In this document: piece by piece, positions 33,906-42,212 of the stretch
Layout: every line of letters starts with the position of its first letter
Numbering within the stretch: the stretch's first letter is position 1
NCBI GenBank assembly: GCA_044226205.1
Contig: JBGAHL010000025.1
Location: forward strand, 1-64,000
Direction of reading: 5' to 3'
From: M3007 sp044226205
Lineage (GTDB): Bacteria > Bacteroidota > Bacteroidia > Chitinophagales > Saprospiraceae
DNA length: 64,000 nucleotides
Made by a program: the position numbers and the translations under genes
Notes under the pieces: generated by a model
What the model was told of the DNA's origin: nothing
Databases searched by the model: none
Seen by the model: the letters and a program-made list of their open reading frames with translations, nothing else

Positions 33906-34091
33906 CTGTAGCGCCGACCTCCAGGTCGGCGCAGCAACGGGCAGGAACGACCCGCGATTAAGAGCCTATGCTCCGGTCGCGGGTTGTTCCTGCCCGTTTT
34001 TGTCCTCAAACGGAACGCGTAGAGGTAAGGCGCTTTTGATCGCGGGTTGTCATCGATCGCGACATCGCCGACCTTGAGGTCGGCGCTACAG
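33906..34091. repeat. CTGTAGCGCCGACC inverted-repeat element, copy 1
   Basis: Ends CTGTAGCGCCGACCTCCAGG (33906 onward to 33931) and its near reverse complement CGCCGACCTTGAGGTCGGCG plus CTACAG (34066-34091) bracket 134 bp of non-coding DNA. Each end is itself a small hairpin (CCGACCT..AGGTCGG). The same pair of ends is found at 42213-42378, and the inner side next to the right end is also related (GATCGCGGGTT...CATCGCCGACC). It is a REP/MITE-like element that occurs at least twice in this window. Confidence 0.8.
33938..34001 (+). terminator. Terminator-like hairpin after the polysaccharide locus
   Basis: The 20-bp arms CGGGCAGGAACGACCCGCGA (33938-33957) and 33977-33996 are complementary with one mismatch, and a run of five T follows (33997-34001). 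It sits 32 bp after the last GH16 stop and inside the repeat element above. Confidence 0.7.
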
Positions 34092-34114
34092 ACGCGACAG
34101 CGCCCGGCAGGATA

Positions 34115-34145
34115 TTGCAAATCCCGAACAATACCCCTACTTTTG
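34115..34145 (+). promoter_or_regulatory. Bacteroidota-type promoter for the Cys-rich protein gene
   Basis: TTG (34115-34117), a 20-bp spacer and TACTTTTG (34138-34145), a perfect TAnnTTTG -7 element. Transcription would start near 34151, about 16 bp before the ATG at 34167. Confidence 0.65.
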
Positions 34146-34166
34146 CACAAATTCATAGCTTCCACC

Positions 34167-34670
34167 ATGTCTTCCAAGGCAAAAAAATCTTTTGTATGGC
34201 TCTGGATGGCCGCCCTGCTTACGGCGACCGTCGGCGTGAGCGTGCATCGGATGTATTGCTATTGCATGGGGAGCGCGTCCTACTCGTTGTTTGTAGCGCC
34301 GGACGATACCTGCACTTTGAAAAAAGCAGCGGAGCGTTTGCAAAGCTGTTGTTCAAAAAAGGAGCAGCCCGCCCCGGTTTGTGAAAAACCGGCTCGTTCT
34401 TGCTGCGGTGGTGCAGAAAAAATGGCTCAAAAAGACCATGACTGCACGCACAAAACGACCAAGGTTTTCCAGCTGAAAACCGAGTTTTTGGTGGACAAAC
34501 CTTTTGAAAAAACCTTTGAATTCCCCCTTTGGCTGCAGGACCTGCCTTTTTTCGTTCGCAGAATGCGGCCGGCGCTTTGTGAAACCATCAATCATTTCAA
34601 CAAAGCGCCCCCTCCACCGGCGCCAACCGGATGGGAGATTTGTTTAGATCACCAGAACTTTCGCTGTTAG
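34167..34670 (+). CDS. HYC_CC_PP-like Cys-rich exported protein
   Basis: A 167-aa protein starting MSSKAKKSFVWLWMAALL; a longer frame from 34047 is rejected because the promoter lies inside it. An N-terminal hydrophobic segment (about 9-24) is followed by HRMYCYCMG, two Cys pairs (SCCSKKE, SCCGGAEK), a DHDC motif and a proline-rich APPPP-type stretch (KAPPPPAPTG). This matches the pattern after which the HYC_CC_PP family was named: small Bacteroidota proteins often encoded just before a TonB receptor, as here (88 bp upstream). Paired Cys and His suggest metal (perhaps copper) binding in the periplasm or at the outer membrane. The role is inferred from residues and context. Confidence 0.7.
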   Translation: MSSKAKKSFVWLWMAALLTATVGVSVHRMYCYCMGSASYSLFVAPDDTCTLKKAAERLQSCCSKKEQPAPVCEKPARSCCGGAEKMAQKDHDCTHKTTKVFQLKTEFLVDKPFEKTFEFPLWLQDLPFFVRRMRPALCETINHFNKAPPPPAPTGWEICLDHQNFRC

Positions 34671-34758
34671 TGCTTTGAAAAACGGCCTTCGGGCTTTTTG
34701 TCAGGGAGCGGTATGTCTGCTTCCCGCTTGTTCATTTTCAAGCACTTAAACAGTTGAT

Positions 34759-36990
34759 ATGAAAAAAATAATCATTTTGACAGGACTACTCCTGTTGATA
34801 TTCAGCCCTTCCCTTTTTTCCCAACACAAACTATACGGCATCGTCACCAATGAGCATGAAGAACTGCTGATTGGCGCAACCGTACACTGGAAAGGCACGC
34901 CGGTTGGTACGGTGACCGATACCCTGGGCCGGTTCTGGCTGCCTCATTCCGATACCGCCGCTGTGCTGATGGTACACTACATCGGCTACAACCCGGTGGA
35001 AATCAATATTTTACCCGAAGAAGACAGTGTGTGGGTGGAAATATCCGGCGTCGTGGCGCTGCAGACGGTCACGGTTACTTCCACGAGTTTCGACAACGCG
35101 GTATCAACCCTCCACACCCGCAATGTGGAGAGCATCAACAGTCAGGAACTGCGCAAGGCGCCCTGCTGCAACCTCTCCGAGAGTTTCACCACCAACGGCG
35201 CGGTCGATTTGACCTACGCGGACGCGGTCACCGGGGTGAAGGAAATCCAGATGTTGGGCCTCCGCGGCGTGTACAGCCAGTTTATGATCGAAAACCGGCC
35301 GACATTGGGCGGCATCGCCACGCCTTTTGCCTTTGAAATGATCCCCGGTACCTGGCTCAGCAGTATTCAGTTGGCCAAAGGCGCCAGTACGGTTAAAAAC
35401 GGGGCCGCCGGCATCACCGGACAGGTCAATGCAGAACTCGTCAAACCTGCGACTGACAAACCTTTGTTTGTCAATGCTTTCGGCTCCTCGGAAGGCAGGG
35501 GTGAACTTAATGTCCACCTCAATCGCAAAGGCGCCGGGCGTTTTTCAAACGGCCTGTTGCTGCATGGCAGCTTTGTGGAGAACCGTTGGGACATGAACAA
35601 CGACAACTTCTACGACTCGCCCAACCGCCACCAGTTGAACGGCCTGTACCGCTTGTTTTATGAAAGCCCGACCACTTGCGGCCAGTTCAATATCCAGGCC
35701 CTGACGGATCGCCGCTCGGGGGGACAAATCTCGGCTATCGACGGTGGATCGGAGCGGTTTGCAGTTGATCAGCGCAACGACCGTGTGGAAGTCTGGGGAA
35801 AAGTCGGACGCGAAAAACTTTGGGGCAAACCCTACAACCAGATCGGCAATATGTTCGCGGCTTCCTGGCATCGCTTCGATGCCAGCTACGGCCACAACAA
35901 CTATGCTGCCACACAGCAGTCGATCTACTGGCAAACCCTGCTGGAAAGTATCATCGGCACCACCGACCACAAGATCGTGGTGGCCCCTTCGATCCAGTAC
36001 GACGACATTAAAGAACGGGTGAATGAAGGGGTACTCGACCGCCGCGAATTCGTGCCCGGGGCCATGGCGGAATACACGTACAGCCGCCCCAACCTCCGCC
36101 TCGAAATGCCCGACCTCGTAGTGGTACTGGGCGCCCGCCTCGACTGGAACAGCCGCTTCGAACGCTGGCTGTTTACGCCGCGGATGAGTGCCAAATACAA
36201 TTTTACCCAAAACAGCGTGGTCCGCGTGTCGGCGGGCCGCGGGTATCGTTCGCCCAACCTCATGGCCGAAAACATCAGCGTACTGGCCAGCAACCGGGCG
36301 CTGCATTTCGCCAACGGGCTCGGTCTGGAGGAAGCCTGGAATTACGGCATCAATTTCACCCGGAATTTCAAGGTGTTCGGCCGCGACGGCAATGTTAGTG
36401 TCGATGCCTACCGCACTGATTTTCAACGCCAAATACTGGTCGATGTCGATCAGTCGGCCACCGATGTATTCTTTTACAATGCCGACGGGCCCGCATACGC
36501 CAACAGTTTGCTGAGCGTTTTGCAGTACAGTCCGCTGCCCGGTCTCGACCTCAAAGCCGGCTATAAATGGAATGATGTACGCGCCACCTATGCTTCCGGG
36601 GCGCTGCGCCAGCCGCCCTTGCTGGCGGCGCACAGGGGGCTGTTTACAGCCGACTACACCACGCCCGACAAGAAATGGCGCTTCAATACCAGCGTGCAGA
36701 TTGTCGGGCCGCAGCGTCTGCCCGACAATACTGGCGTGCCGCACGAATATTTGCATGAATTCGTACAGGTGAGCCCGACCTTCGGTCTTTGGAATGCCCA
36801 GATTACACGAGCCTGGAAAAATCTGGAGGTGTACGTCGGTGGCGAAAACCTGACCGCCTATCGCCAGCACGATGCCATCATTGCAGCCAACGACCCCTGG
36901 AGCCCCTATTTTAATGGCTCACAGGTATGGGCGCCCATGATGGGTCCGATCGGGTTTGTGGGAATGCGGTGGTCGCCGTCGGGTCTTTAA
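34759..36990 (+). CDS. TonB-dependent outer-membrane receptor, probably metal related
   Basis: A 743-aa receptor. It has a signal peptide (KKIIILTGLLLLIFSPSLFS), a carboxypeptidase-regulatory-like domain (about 25-100, with GATVHWKGTPVGTVTDTLGRF and HYIGYNPVEI), a plug (about 110-230, with KEIQMLGLRGVYSQFMIENRP and QLAKGASTVKNGAAGITGQVN), then a barrel ending GPIGFVGMRWSPSGL. The plug-domain segment LGLRGVYSQ.MIENRP differs from SusC receptors, and the protein is shorter, so it is a siderophore- or metal-type receptor. The gene before it encodes a Cys/His-rich exported protein and the two probably form an operon. A clear terminator follows. The substrate is not established; copper is a guess from the neighbour. 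Confidence 0.85.
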   Translation: MKKIIILTGLLLLIFSPSLFSQHKLYGIVTNEHEELLIGATVHWKGTPVGTVTDTLGRFWLPHSDTAAVLMVHYIGYNPVEINILPEEDSVWVEISGVVALQTVTVTSTSFDNAVSTLHTRNVESINSQELRKAPCCNLSESFTTNGAVDLTYADAVTGVKEIQMLGLRGVYSQFMIENRPTLGGIATPFAFEMIPGTWLSSIQLAKGASTVKNGAAGITGQVNAELVKPATDKPLFVNAFGSSEGRGELNVHLNRKGAGRFSNGLLLHGSFVENRWDMNNDNFYDSPNRHQLNGLYRLFYESPTTCGQFNIQALTDRRSGGQISAIDGGSERFAVDQRNDRVEVWGKVGREKLWGKPYNQIGNMFAASWHRFDASYGHNNYAATQQSIYWQTLLESIIGTTDHKIVVAPSIQYDDIKERVNEGVLDRREFVPGAMAEYTYSRPNLRLEMPDLVVVLGARLDWNSRFERWLFTPRMSAKYNFTQNSVVRVSAGRGYRSPNLMAENISVLASNRALHFANGLGLEEAWNYGINFTRNFKVFGRDGNVSVDAYRTDFQRQILVDVDQSATDVFFYNADGPAYANSLLSVLQYSPLPGLDLKAGYKWNDVRATYASGALRQPPLLAAHRGLFTADYTTPDKKWRFNTSVQIVGPQRLPDNTGVPHEYLHEFVQVSPTFGLWNAQITRAWKNLEVYVGGENLTAYRQHDAIIAANDPWSPYFNGSQVWAPMMGPIGFVGMRWSPSGL

Positions 36991-37016
36991 TTGATCGCCG
37001 GAATTGCTGTTAACAT

Positions 37017-37063
37017 CACGAATCGCGTCTGGAACTGAATGTCAGGCGCGATTCGTGTGTTTT
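37017..37063 (+). terminator. Terminator after the TonB receptor
   Basis: Arms CACGAATCGCG (37017-37027) and CGCGATTCGTG (37047-37057) pair perfectly over 11 bp and are followed by TGTTTT. It lies 27 bp after the receptor stop. Confidence 0.75.
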
Positions 37064-37097
37064 CAAGGGTAGTTTTGTCGGGTATTTGTCTTCTGAT

Positions 37098-38573
37098 CTA
37101 GGCTAGTAGTTCGTCGACCACTTCCAGCAACCATTGCGGGTCGGCGACCATATCGAAAGACTCGATATCGGTTCGGATTTTTTCCAGGCGTTTGATGTCG
37201 TTTTTCCCTTCGGCATGGATGATGCGTTTCATCGTGTCGGCGAAGCGTTTGTACATTTTTCTCTTGTCGGGCGGGATGTTTTTCTCCCGGAAGAAAAACA
37301 CGATAGCGGCTTCCACCTTGTTTTCGAGAAACTCCGACACCCAGTAATCTGCATTGGGGCGCCGGCTCATTTCGTAGAGGATTTTGATCTCGAGAACTTT
37401 ACTTTGCAATTTATACACCATGTCTTCGTAATTGGATGTCAGCAAAGTATGTAGTTCGGGTTCGTATTCTTTGGTTTGGAAATAGTAGTAGATCAGGTTG
37501 AACTGGTAATAATCCGTGGAGGGCATGGCCCCAAGAATTTTGTCGCGGTGTGCCTCAATGAATTGTTTGATCCAGACGCTGTCGCCAAGGCGAAGCCCTG
37601 CAAGAACGATGCTGTGAAATTCAGACGCTTTTATCAGGTTATTGATATAAATCCTGCCGGACTCAACCCGTCGTTTTTGGATCAGGTAAATTGAATTGAG
37701 AAAGAAATAATGCCGCTGGTTGTATTTTTTTATGGCGTAATTACAGGCAAAGATTTCCAAAGAGTTGATAAATTCGGTAGGTATAACCTTTTCATTTTCT
37801 TGCAAAAACTGGATAAATTCTTCAAGTTGTTGGTTTTGATCAAGTGAATCAGTCGTGTCCGAGGAGAATAAATTTACCGCCAGAAGGAACAGTTTGCCCA
37901 GGGGTTTTTCGAAGAACCACTGCAATTGTGGGGACGACAGATCGATGGGGAGCCAATCGTTTAATGGCAATAAATTAAGAGAAACCAGCTGATTTTGATT
38001 GAGCAGGACGCAACTGTAGCGCAGCCTTTCGACCAGATAATATTCATCAAGCGCCTGGATAGTATTCCAAAGGTTCAAGTCATCTTTTTTCTGGTTGCGC
38101 GCACTGAGAAACATGGACTCTTCCTCTTCCGACAAAAACTGGAAATAATAATCCTGCGGGACCCAGTTACCCGGCTGTTCTTTCAGTTTCAGGACCTGAT
38201 TCCGGCTTTGCCTGAATTTTTTTTCAAGTTTTCGTTCCCGGTAAAATCGTTGCAGCAGCACCTGTTGTTGCATCTCTCGCAGGTCGCGGGTAGCCATTTC
38301 AACTGCCACGAACTGTCGTACCAGTTGCAGGGTGTCCGACATCAGTTTTTCCAGTTTGTTTGTTATGGGGGGCAGGCCCGGAAAGATAAAATTGTACGCT
38401 GTGGCCCTTGAAAGGGTCGATTTTTCTTCGTCATTCAGGTGTTCGAGGGTATATTCTGCAAGCGCCGACACTTCCGGGCGTGCCTGGGCATTATCGCGCA
38501 GGTAGCCGCGCAAGCGCCGTTTTTCGTCTGGCTGGAGCAGGGCGAGAAGTTCAACGAGATCGCTATTGTGCAT
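37098..38573 (-). CDS. All-helical protein of unknown function
   Basis: A 491-aa protein with no signal peptide or membrane helix. It is rich in Leu, Glu, Gln and aromatic residues, and the whole length reads as amphipathic helices (for example YYQFNLIYYYFQTKEYEPELHTLL), so a TPR-like solenoid is possible. The N-terminal 60 residues (LVELLALLQPDEKRRLRGYL...STLSRATAYNFIFPG) look like a separate small helical domain. No catalytic motif is visible. It is transcribed alone, divergent from the lipoprotein gene at 38693, with which it shares a 119-bp upstream region containing a 17-bp palindrome. It ends 35 bp from the terminator of the convergent TonB receptor gene. Function not recognised. Confidence 0.75.
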   Translation of the reverse strand: MHNSDLVELLALLQPDEKRRLRGYLRDNAQARPEVSALAEYTLEHLNDEEKSTLSRATAYNFIFPGLPPITNKLEKLMSDTLQLVRQFVAVEMATRDLREMQQQVLLQRFYRERKLEKKFRQSRNQVLKLKEQPGNWVPQDYYFQFLSEEEESMFLSARNQKKDDLNLWNTIQALDEYYLVERLRYSCVLLNQNQLVSLNLLPLNDWLPIDLSSPQLQWFFEKPLGKLFLLAVNLFSSDTTDSLDQNQQLEEFIQFLQENEKVIPTEFINSLEIFACNYAIKKYNQRHYFFLNSIYLIQKRRVESGRIYINNLIKASEFHSIVLAGLRLGDSVWIKQFIEAHRDKILGAMPSTDYYQFNLIYYYFQTKEYEPELHTLLTSNYEDMVYKLQSKVLEIKILYEMSRRPNADYWVSEFLENKVEAAIVFFFREKNIPPDKRKMYKRFADTMKRIIHAEGKNDIKRLEKIRTDIESFDMVADPQWLLEVVDELLA

Positions 38574-38632
38574 GAAAGAACAGGTAAGGCGGAAAATGAC
38601 CGCGGTAAAAGTGCTAAAATCCGTAATCGTTT

Positions 38633-38658
38633 CGCAACCTTTGGTTGCGATAATTTTG
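38633..38658 (+). promoter_or_regulatory. Promoter -7 element with adjoining 17-bp palindrome
   Basis: TAATTTTG (38651-38658) fits TAnnTTTG perfectly, 34 bp before the ATG at 38693. Immediately upstream CGCAACCTTTGGTTGCG (38633-38649) is a perfect palindrome with 7-bp arms, placed where the -33/-7 spacer would be. No clear TTG -33 box is seen, as expected for an activated or repressed promoter. Confidence 0.5.
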
Positions 38659-38692
38659 CCCCAGGTTAGTCAATTAAACCAATTTTTCGAAT

Positions 38693-39481
38693 ATGAATGC
38701 CATGAAGCAATTTCGTTTTGCCGCCTTGCTCTTGCTTGCAGGCGCGCTGTTCTGGCTTTCCGGCTGCGGAACTCCGTGTCGGGTGCCCAATCCTCTCATT
38801 AAGTTCGATTTGCCGGGCGGCCCCGGGTTTTCTGTCACCTTCGATAGTATTGCCGGCGCCACCGCCGTCAACCTCAAAGTGTACGACGCTGCCGGTGACC
38901 AGTTGTTCGATTTTAACTCGACACCCGGTCAGAGCCAGGTCGTCAACGCGCCCATGGACGGTGACACCCCCCGCCCCCTGCAACTCAGTTATTTTTACAA
39001 AAATGCCAGCGGCGAAACCGTGGCAGGCGACAGCATGCGGATCGATGACCGCGAAGATCTTGGCGTGATTCCAGACATGGACATCATCATCGGCGTAACC
39101 GCTTCCTGTCCTAATACCACGGAACTCATCAACCCCGAAACCGATGGTGAATGGCGGTTCTTCCCCTGGTCCAGTACGGATACCTTCGTCGTGTCGCTGC
39201 GCAAAACCAATCCGCAGGCCATCGAAAAACTCTGCCTGGTGCCGGTACCGGGTACTGGCGGCAACCCGGGTTCGCTGAAAGTGTTCAAGATGACCAATCA
39301 AACCTGCGTGACCAACCCGACCACGAGCCTGATGAACGACAACCGCCTGGTGCGGGTGACGGTGTCGAGCACGACCTTCGACATAAAATCGTTCGATTCG
39401 AATACGGGACTCGACCCCGAAATTCACATCAAGGTCAGCAGTGGCAATGCGCTCTCGGTGAGTTGCAACCACGCCCAGTAA
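38693..39481 (+). CDS. Lipoprotein of unknown function
   Basis: A 262-aa protein with a lipoprotein signal (FAALLLLAGALFWLSGCGTP; Cys 24 from the first Met). ATG codons at 38693 and 38702 both give a usable signal peptide. The mature part begins with a low-complexity Gly/Pro stretch and is predicted beta-rich (VTFDSIAGATAVNLKVYDAAGDQLF, KASGNAL-type turns). It has a few cysteines and no recognisable catalytic motif. A strong hairpin follows the stop. It is not clearly linked to the caspase-like gene that follows, since the terminator separates them. Function not recognised. Confidence 0.75.
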   Translation: MNAMKQFRFAALLLLAGALFWLSGCGTPCRVPNPLIKFDLPGGPGFSVTFDSIAGATAVNLKVYDAAGDQLFDFNSTPGQSQVVNAPMDGDTPRPLQLSYFYKNASGETVAGDSMRIDDREDLGVIPDMDIIIGVTASCPNTTELINPETDGEWRFFPWSSTDTFVVSLRKTNPQAIEKLCLVPVPGTGGNPGSLKVFKMTNQTCVTNPTTSLMNDNRLVRVTVSSTTFDIKSFDSNTGLDPEIHIKVSSGNALSVSCNHAQ

Positions 39482-39499
39482 CACCAATTCAGTCATTTT

Positions 39500-39532
39500 C
39501 CCCGGCGTGGCGGACGCCACGCCGGGGACTTT
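39500..39532 (+). terminator. GC-rich terminator after the lipoprotein gene
   Basis: CCCCGGCGTGGCG and CGCCACGCCGGGG pair almost perfectly across 39500-39527 with a 2-4 nt loop; ACTTTAT follows. Confidence 0.65.
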
Positions 39533-39547
39533 ATAGGGTAAATTTTT

Positions 39548-40366
39548 ATGGCAGATAACAGAAAATCAGGCGCATTCTGGATCAAAACATACAACGGCGC
39601 CAACGGAAGAACCAACCTCGACAACACAGGTTACAACGCCACGGGTTTTTGCTCGACGCTGGGAGTGCCCAATACTTTTAACAAAGGCGATAGCCAGGCT
39701 CTTGCCCGCGGAATTGAAGACAGTACCAACAATACTGCTGCTACAATATTGGGGCAAGATAATCAGGATGCCGAGCGTGCAGACATCGTTTACTTTGGCG
39801 GTCATGCTGACAGCAGCAACCTGTATTTTACGCCTACGGCGGCGGTTTCGGATGACCGCGTTGCCAGGCGGATTGAAATCAAACTTGGACATGCCAGTAA
39901 ATTGAAATGGCTGATCCTTGATTGTTGCCGGGTGCTCAACCGATGCGAAGATCCGTACACGTATTGCGAAGGCCACCCTGATACTTCCAAGTACACTGAC
40001 AAAATGTACAGAGCCTGGCAGAGCATTTTTTACGGGCTGCGGTATTTGTTAGGCTTCGATACGGCATGCCACGACTACCGCGACCGGGGCTCGCGTTTTG
40101 CGACCTACCTCAAACAGGGAGAATATGTACGGGAGGCCTGGCGTTTGGCTTGTCTCGAAACCGAGCATGATGTTAATGTTCGTTGCGCATACCTCCACCC
40201 CGGAAAAGTATCCGATGCCATCCATTTTGACAAATGGACCAACCAGGAGCTTGGCCCGGAAACAGTTATTGCCCAGCAGATCAAGAATGGGCAATTGTAC
40301 ACCGACCTTGAATTCACCTACTTAAGTATGCCATGCGGTACGCAACCGCAAAATTGTCCGGCTTAA
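39548..40366 (+). CDS. DUF6345-like protein with caspase-type His/Cys dyad
   Basis: A 272-aa protein without a signal peptide. Two motifs are typical of caspase/gingipain-like folds: a hydrophobic strand ending in a histidine (DIVYFGGHADSSN, about 78-90) and, about 35 residues later, a strand ending in cysteines (LKWLILDCCRVLN, about 117-129). Further on, WQSIFYGLRYLLGFDTACHDY and REAWRLAC match the GLH.ILGF and W...C pattern that I recall for DUF6345. A proteolytic role is an inference from the dyad; many relatives are uncharacterised. The next gene starts 15 bp after the stop, so the two form an operon and may work together. Confidence 0.6.
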   Translation: MADNRKSGAFWIKTYNGANGRTNLDNTGYNATGFCSTLGVPNTFNKGDSQALARGIEDSTNNTAATILGQDNQDAERADIVYFGGHADSSNLYFTPTAAVSDDRVARRIEIKLGHASKLKWLILDCCRVLNRCEDPYTYCEGHPDTSKYTDKMYRAWQSIFYGLRYLLGFDTACHDYRDRGSRFATYLKQGEYVREAWRLACLETEHDVNVRCAYLHPGKVSDAIHFDKWTNQELGPETVIAQQIKNGQLYTDLEFTYLSMPCGTQPQNCPA

Positions 40367-40381
40367 AATCAATATTCTGTT

Positions 40382-41413
40382 ATGGCAGCTAAGCAGACCA
40401 ATTTTGGTAAAGGGGGCGCTCCAATGGAGGTACTCAACTACCAGCCTTTTGGTAAACAATCTGACACAATTATAAAAGCGACCAAGCCGTATGGCCTGTT
40501 CAATCGTTTGTTCAAATGGAACTACGGCTTTCCTTCCCGCGTGCCGATTTTTGATGCGCACAACAAGGCGCTTGAAGCGGCGGATACCGATATGTTTTTG
40601 AAAAACAGATTGAACGAGTACGGCAACATGCTCAATTTCCCCAACGGCAGCGAATTGAAAGAATACGAAGACCGATTTGCCCTGGAGTACAAAAGCAAGG
40701 TGGTACAGGTATATCGGTCGAGCGACGCCGTGTTGTTTTACGACCGCGACCTTGTCGCCCCTGCGGATCCTCAGTATGCGCAGAACCTGCCGAGCAAGAG
40801 TTCTGCAGAAACGAAAGCGGAATCTCAATTGGCCGAGCTGGGTTTTAAAACCGCTGACGATGCCTATGCCCGGTACCTGGGTGTCGATTATACGGTGGCA
40901 GTCAGAGACGAAGTCGGTGGCGCGACTCCGCAAGTGTCGCGCACGGAGATCAAGACGATGTACGGATTTATACTGAATGAACTGCCGGTTTTCGGAGCCG
41001 GCGGCAAGATGCAGTGCGCATACGTCCGTGATGCACCGGAATTAAGCGAGGTTTTTTCCTTTTGGCGTCAGCCGGTGGAAGGACTCGACGGCAAACCCAA
41101 AGTATCGAGTGTCAGAAAACTGATTCGTCCGATCTGTGCTTTGCTGAAACTGGCGTGGCGGAAACAGTTTTTCAAAATCGTTTTGATTCACTGGGCCCGG
41201 CTGCGGATTACGGGCTTTCAGTTGGGATATTTTGCGGCGCCGCCTTTTATTCGGCAGAATATGTACATCCCGGTTTACAGGATCAGGGGTACGATCAAGC
41301 CGCGGAAAAGTGACACTTACCACTTTATATACTACCTAAGCGCTGTGAAATTTAGCGCGGAAGAGCAAGCGATAATTGGCTGGCCGTTCAACTCCGGCGC
41401 CATAATCGAGTAA
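40382..41413 (+). CDS. Unknown protein, partner of the caspase-like gene
   Basis: A 343-aa protein with no signal peptide. The N-terminal half is charged and probably alpha/beta (VVQVYRSSDAVLFYDRDLVAP). The C-terminal half has a basic, hydrophobic stretch (about 240-290, RPICALLKLAWRKQFFKIVLIHW) and ends with MYIPVYRIRGTIKPRKSDTYHFIYYLSA. That stretch looks unusual, so a frameshift was considered, but the frame on both sides reads naturally and no stop interrupts it. It starts 15 bp after the caspase-like gene, so co-expression is likely. It could be a substrate, inhibitor or delivery partner of that protein. No family recognised. Confidence 0.65.
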   Translation: MAAKQTNFGKGGAPMEVLNYQPFGKQSDTIIKATKPYGLFNRLFKWNYGFPSRVPIFDAHNKALEAADTDMFLKNRLNEYGNMLNFPNGSELKEYEDRFALEYKSKVVQVYRSSDAVLFYDRDLVAPADPQYAQNLPSKSSAETKAESQLAELGFKTADDAYARYLGVDYTVAVRDEVGGATPQVSRTEIKTMYGFILNELPVFGAGGKMQCAYVRDAPELSEVFSFWRQPVEGLDGKPKVSSVRKLIRPICALLKLAWRKQFFKIVLIHWARLRITGFQLGYFAAPPFIRQNMYIPVYRIRGTIKPRKSDTYHFIYYLSAVKFSAEEQAIIGWPFNSGAIIE

Positions 41414-41430
41414 TACCCGATCAAGACGGT

Positions 41431-41785
41431 CCCGGTAAAAACCAGATTTTCTGTAATTGGCACAGCCTGTACAGAAGCCCCATCTTTGTATCATAATCGC
41501 AGCAAGGAGTGCCCCTGCCGGCAGGATTTCCAAAAAACTGACCCCATTTACCCCATTGAAAACCAGCCTCAAAACCCTGAACCCGCGCCCTGCAAACGCC
41601 TAAGTCCACACCCCTGGGTAAGGCGTTTGCAAAAGGGCAGGGGAGAGCGCCCCGGTAAATTTTGAAAATTCTGTAATTGGCCCGGAGGCCTGCCCGGCTG
41701 CAACTTTGTACCATCAAACAGATCATCCTGTATAACCCAGTTAATCCATAAGCCATCTGAAACTAACCCCGATTGACCCATTGCG
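41431..41785. repeat. Two promoter-like direct repeats 220 bp apart, no downstream gene
   Basis: 41431-41500 and 41651-41720 match at a constant offset of 220: CCCGGTAAA, then CTGTAATTGG (41451 and 41671), then CTTTGTA (41484 and 41704) and TCA/CAGC-like ends. Each is followed by a related downstream segment (AACTGACCCCATTTACCCCATTG near 41536-41558, AACTAACCCCGATTGACCCATTG near 41761-41783). The CTTTGTA boxes resemble Bacteroidota -7 elements. Between them lies an 11-bp inverted repeat TGCAAACGCCT (41591-41601 with 41621-41631). No open frame starts behind either copy. Confidence 0.6.
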
Positions 41786-41794
41786 CTTCATGTA

Positions 41795-42120
41795 AACCTC
41801 AATAACCCAACCCCAAATTACCTCTCTTCTAAACCTGTACTCCACAAAACTGGCCCCAAATTACCAAACCTCAATAACCAAACCCCAAATTACCTCTCTT
41901 CTAAACCTGTACTCCGCAAACCTGACCCCAAATTACCAAACCCCAATAACCCAACCCCAAATTACCTCTCTTCTAAACCTGTACTCCGCAAACCTGGCCC
42001 CAAATAACAAAACCCCAATGGCCAAACCCCAAATTACCTCCTTTCTAAACCTGTACTCCGCAAACCTGGCCCCAAATAACAAAACCCTAATGGCCAAACC
42101 CTAAATACCGCCCCCACTTA
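41795..42120. repeat. 72-bp tandem repeat, about 4.5 copies
   Basis: The unit contains ACCCCAAATTACCTCTCTTC followed by TAAACCTGTACTCCGCAAAC and CTGGCCCCAAATTACCAAAC. The landmark CCTCTCTTCT recurs at 41821, 41893, 41965 and 42037 (last copy CCTCCTTTCT), exactly 72 bp apart. The array decays at its right end (41794-42120). The plus strand is poor in G and rich in A/C, so the minus strand has many GGGG runs. It has stops in the forward frames and no coding signal. Identical spacing without spacer diversity excludes CRISPR. Confidence 0.85.
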
Positions 42121-42212
42121 ACCTGACCGACGGCTAAACCCCAGCCACCCGAACTCCCGATCTCTGTTTTACAGGGTGAGGGAGTTTTTCGTAGTGCTGA
42201 CCTGTAGCGCCG

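Noticed and set aside
40382..41413. Frameshift in the partner of the caspase-like gene
   Set aside because: The odd basic stretch led me to compare other frames, but the annotated frame reads naturally on both sides and the alternatives are short.
41795..42120. CRISPR array
   Set aside because: The 72-bp period has no unique spacers between repeats and no cas genes are nearby; it is a plain tandem repeat.
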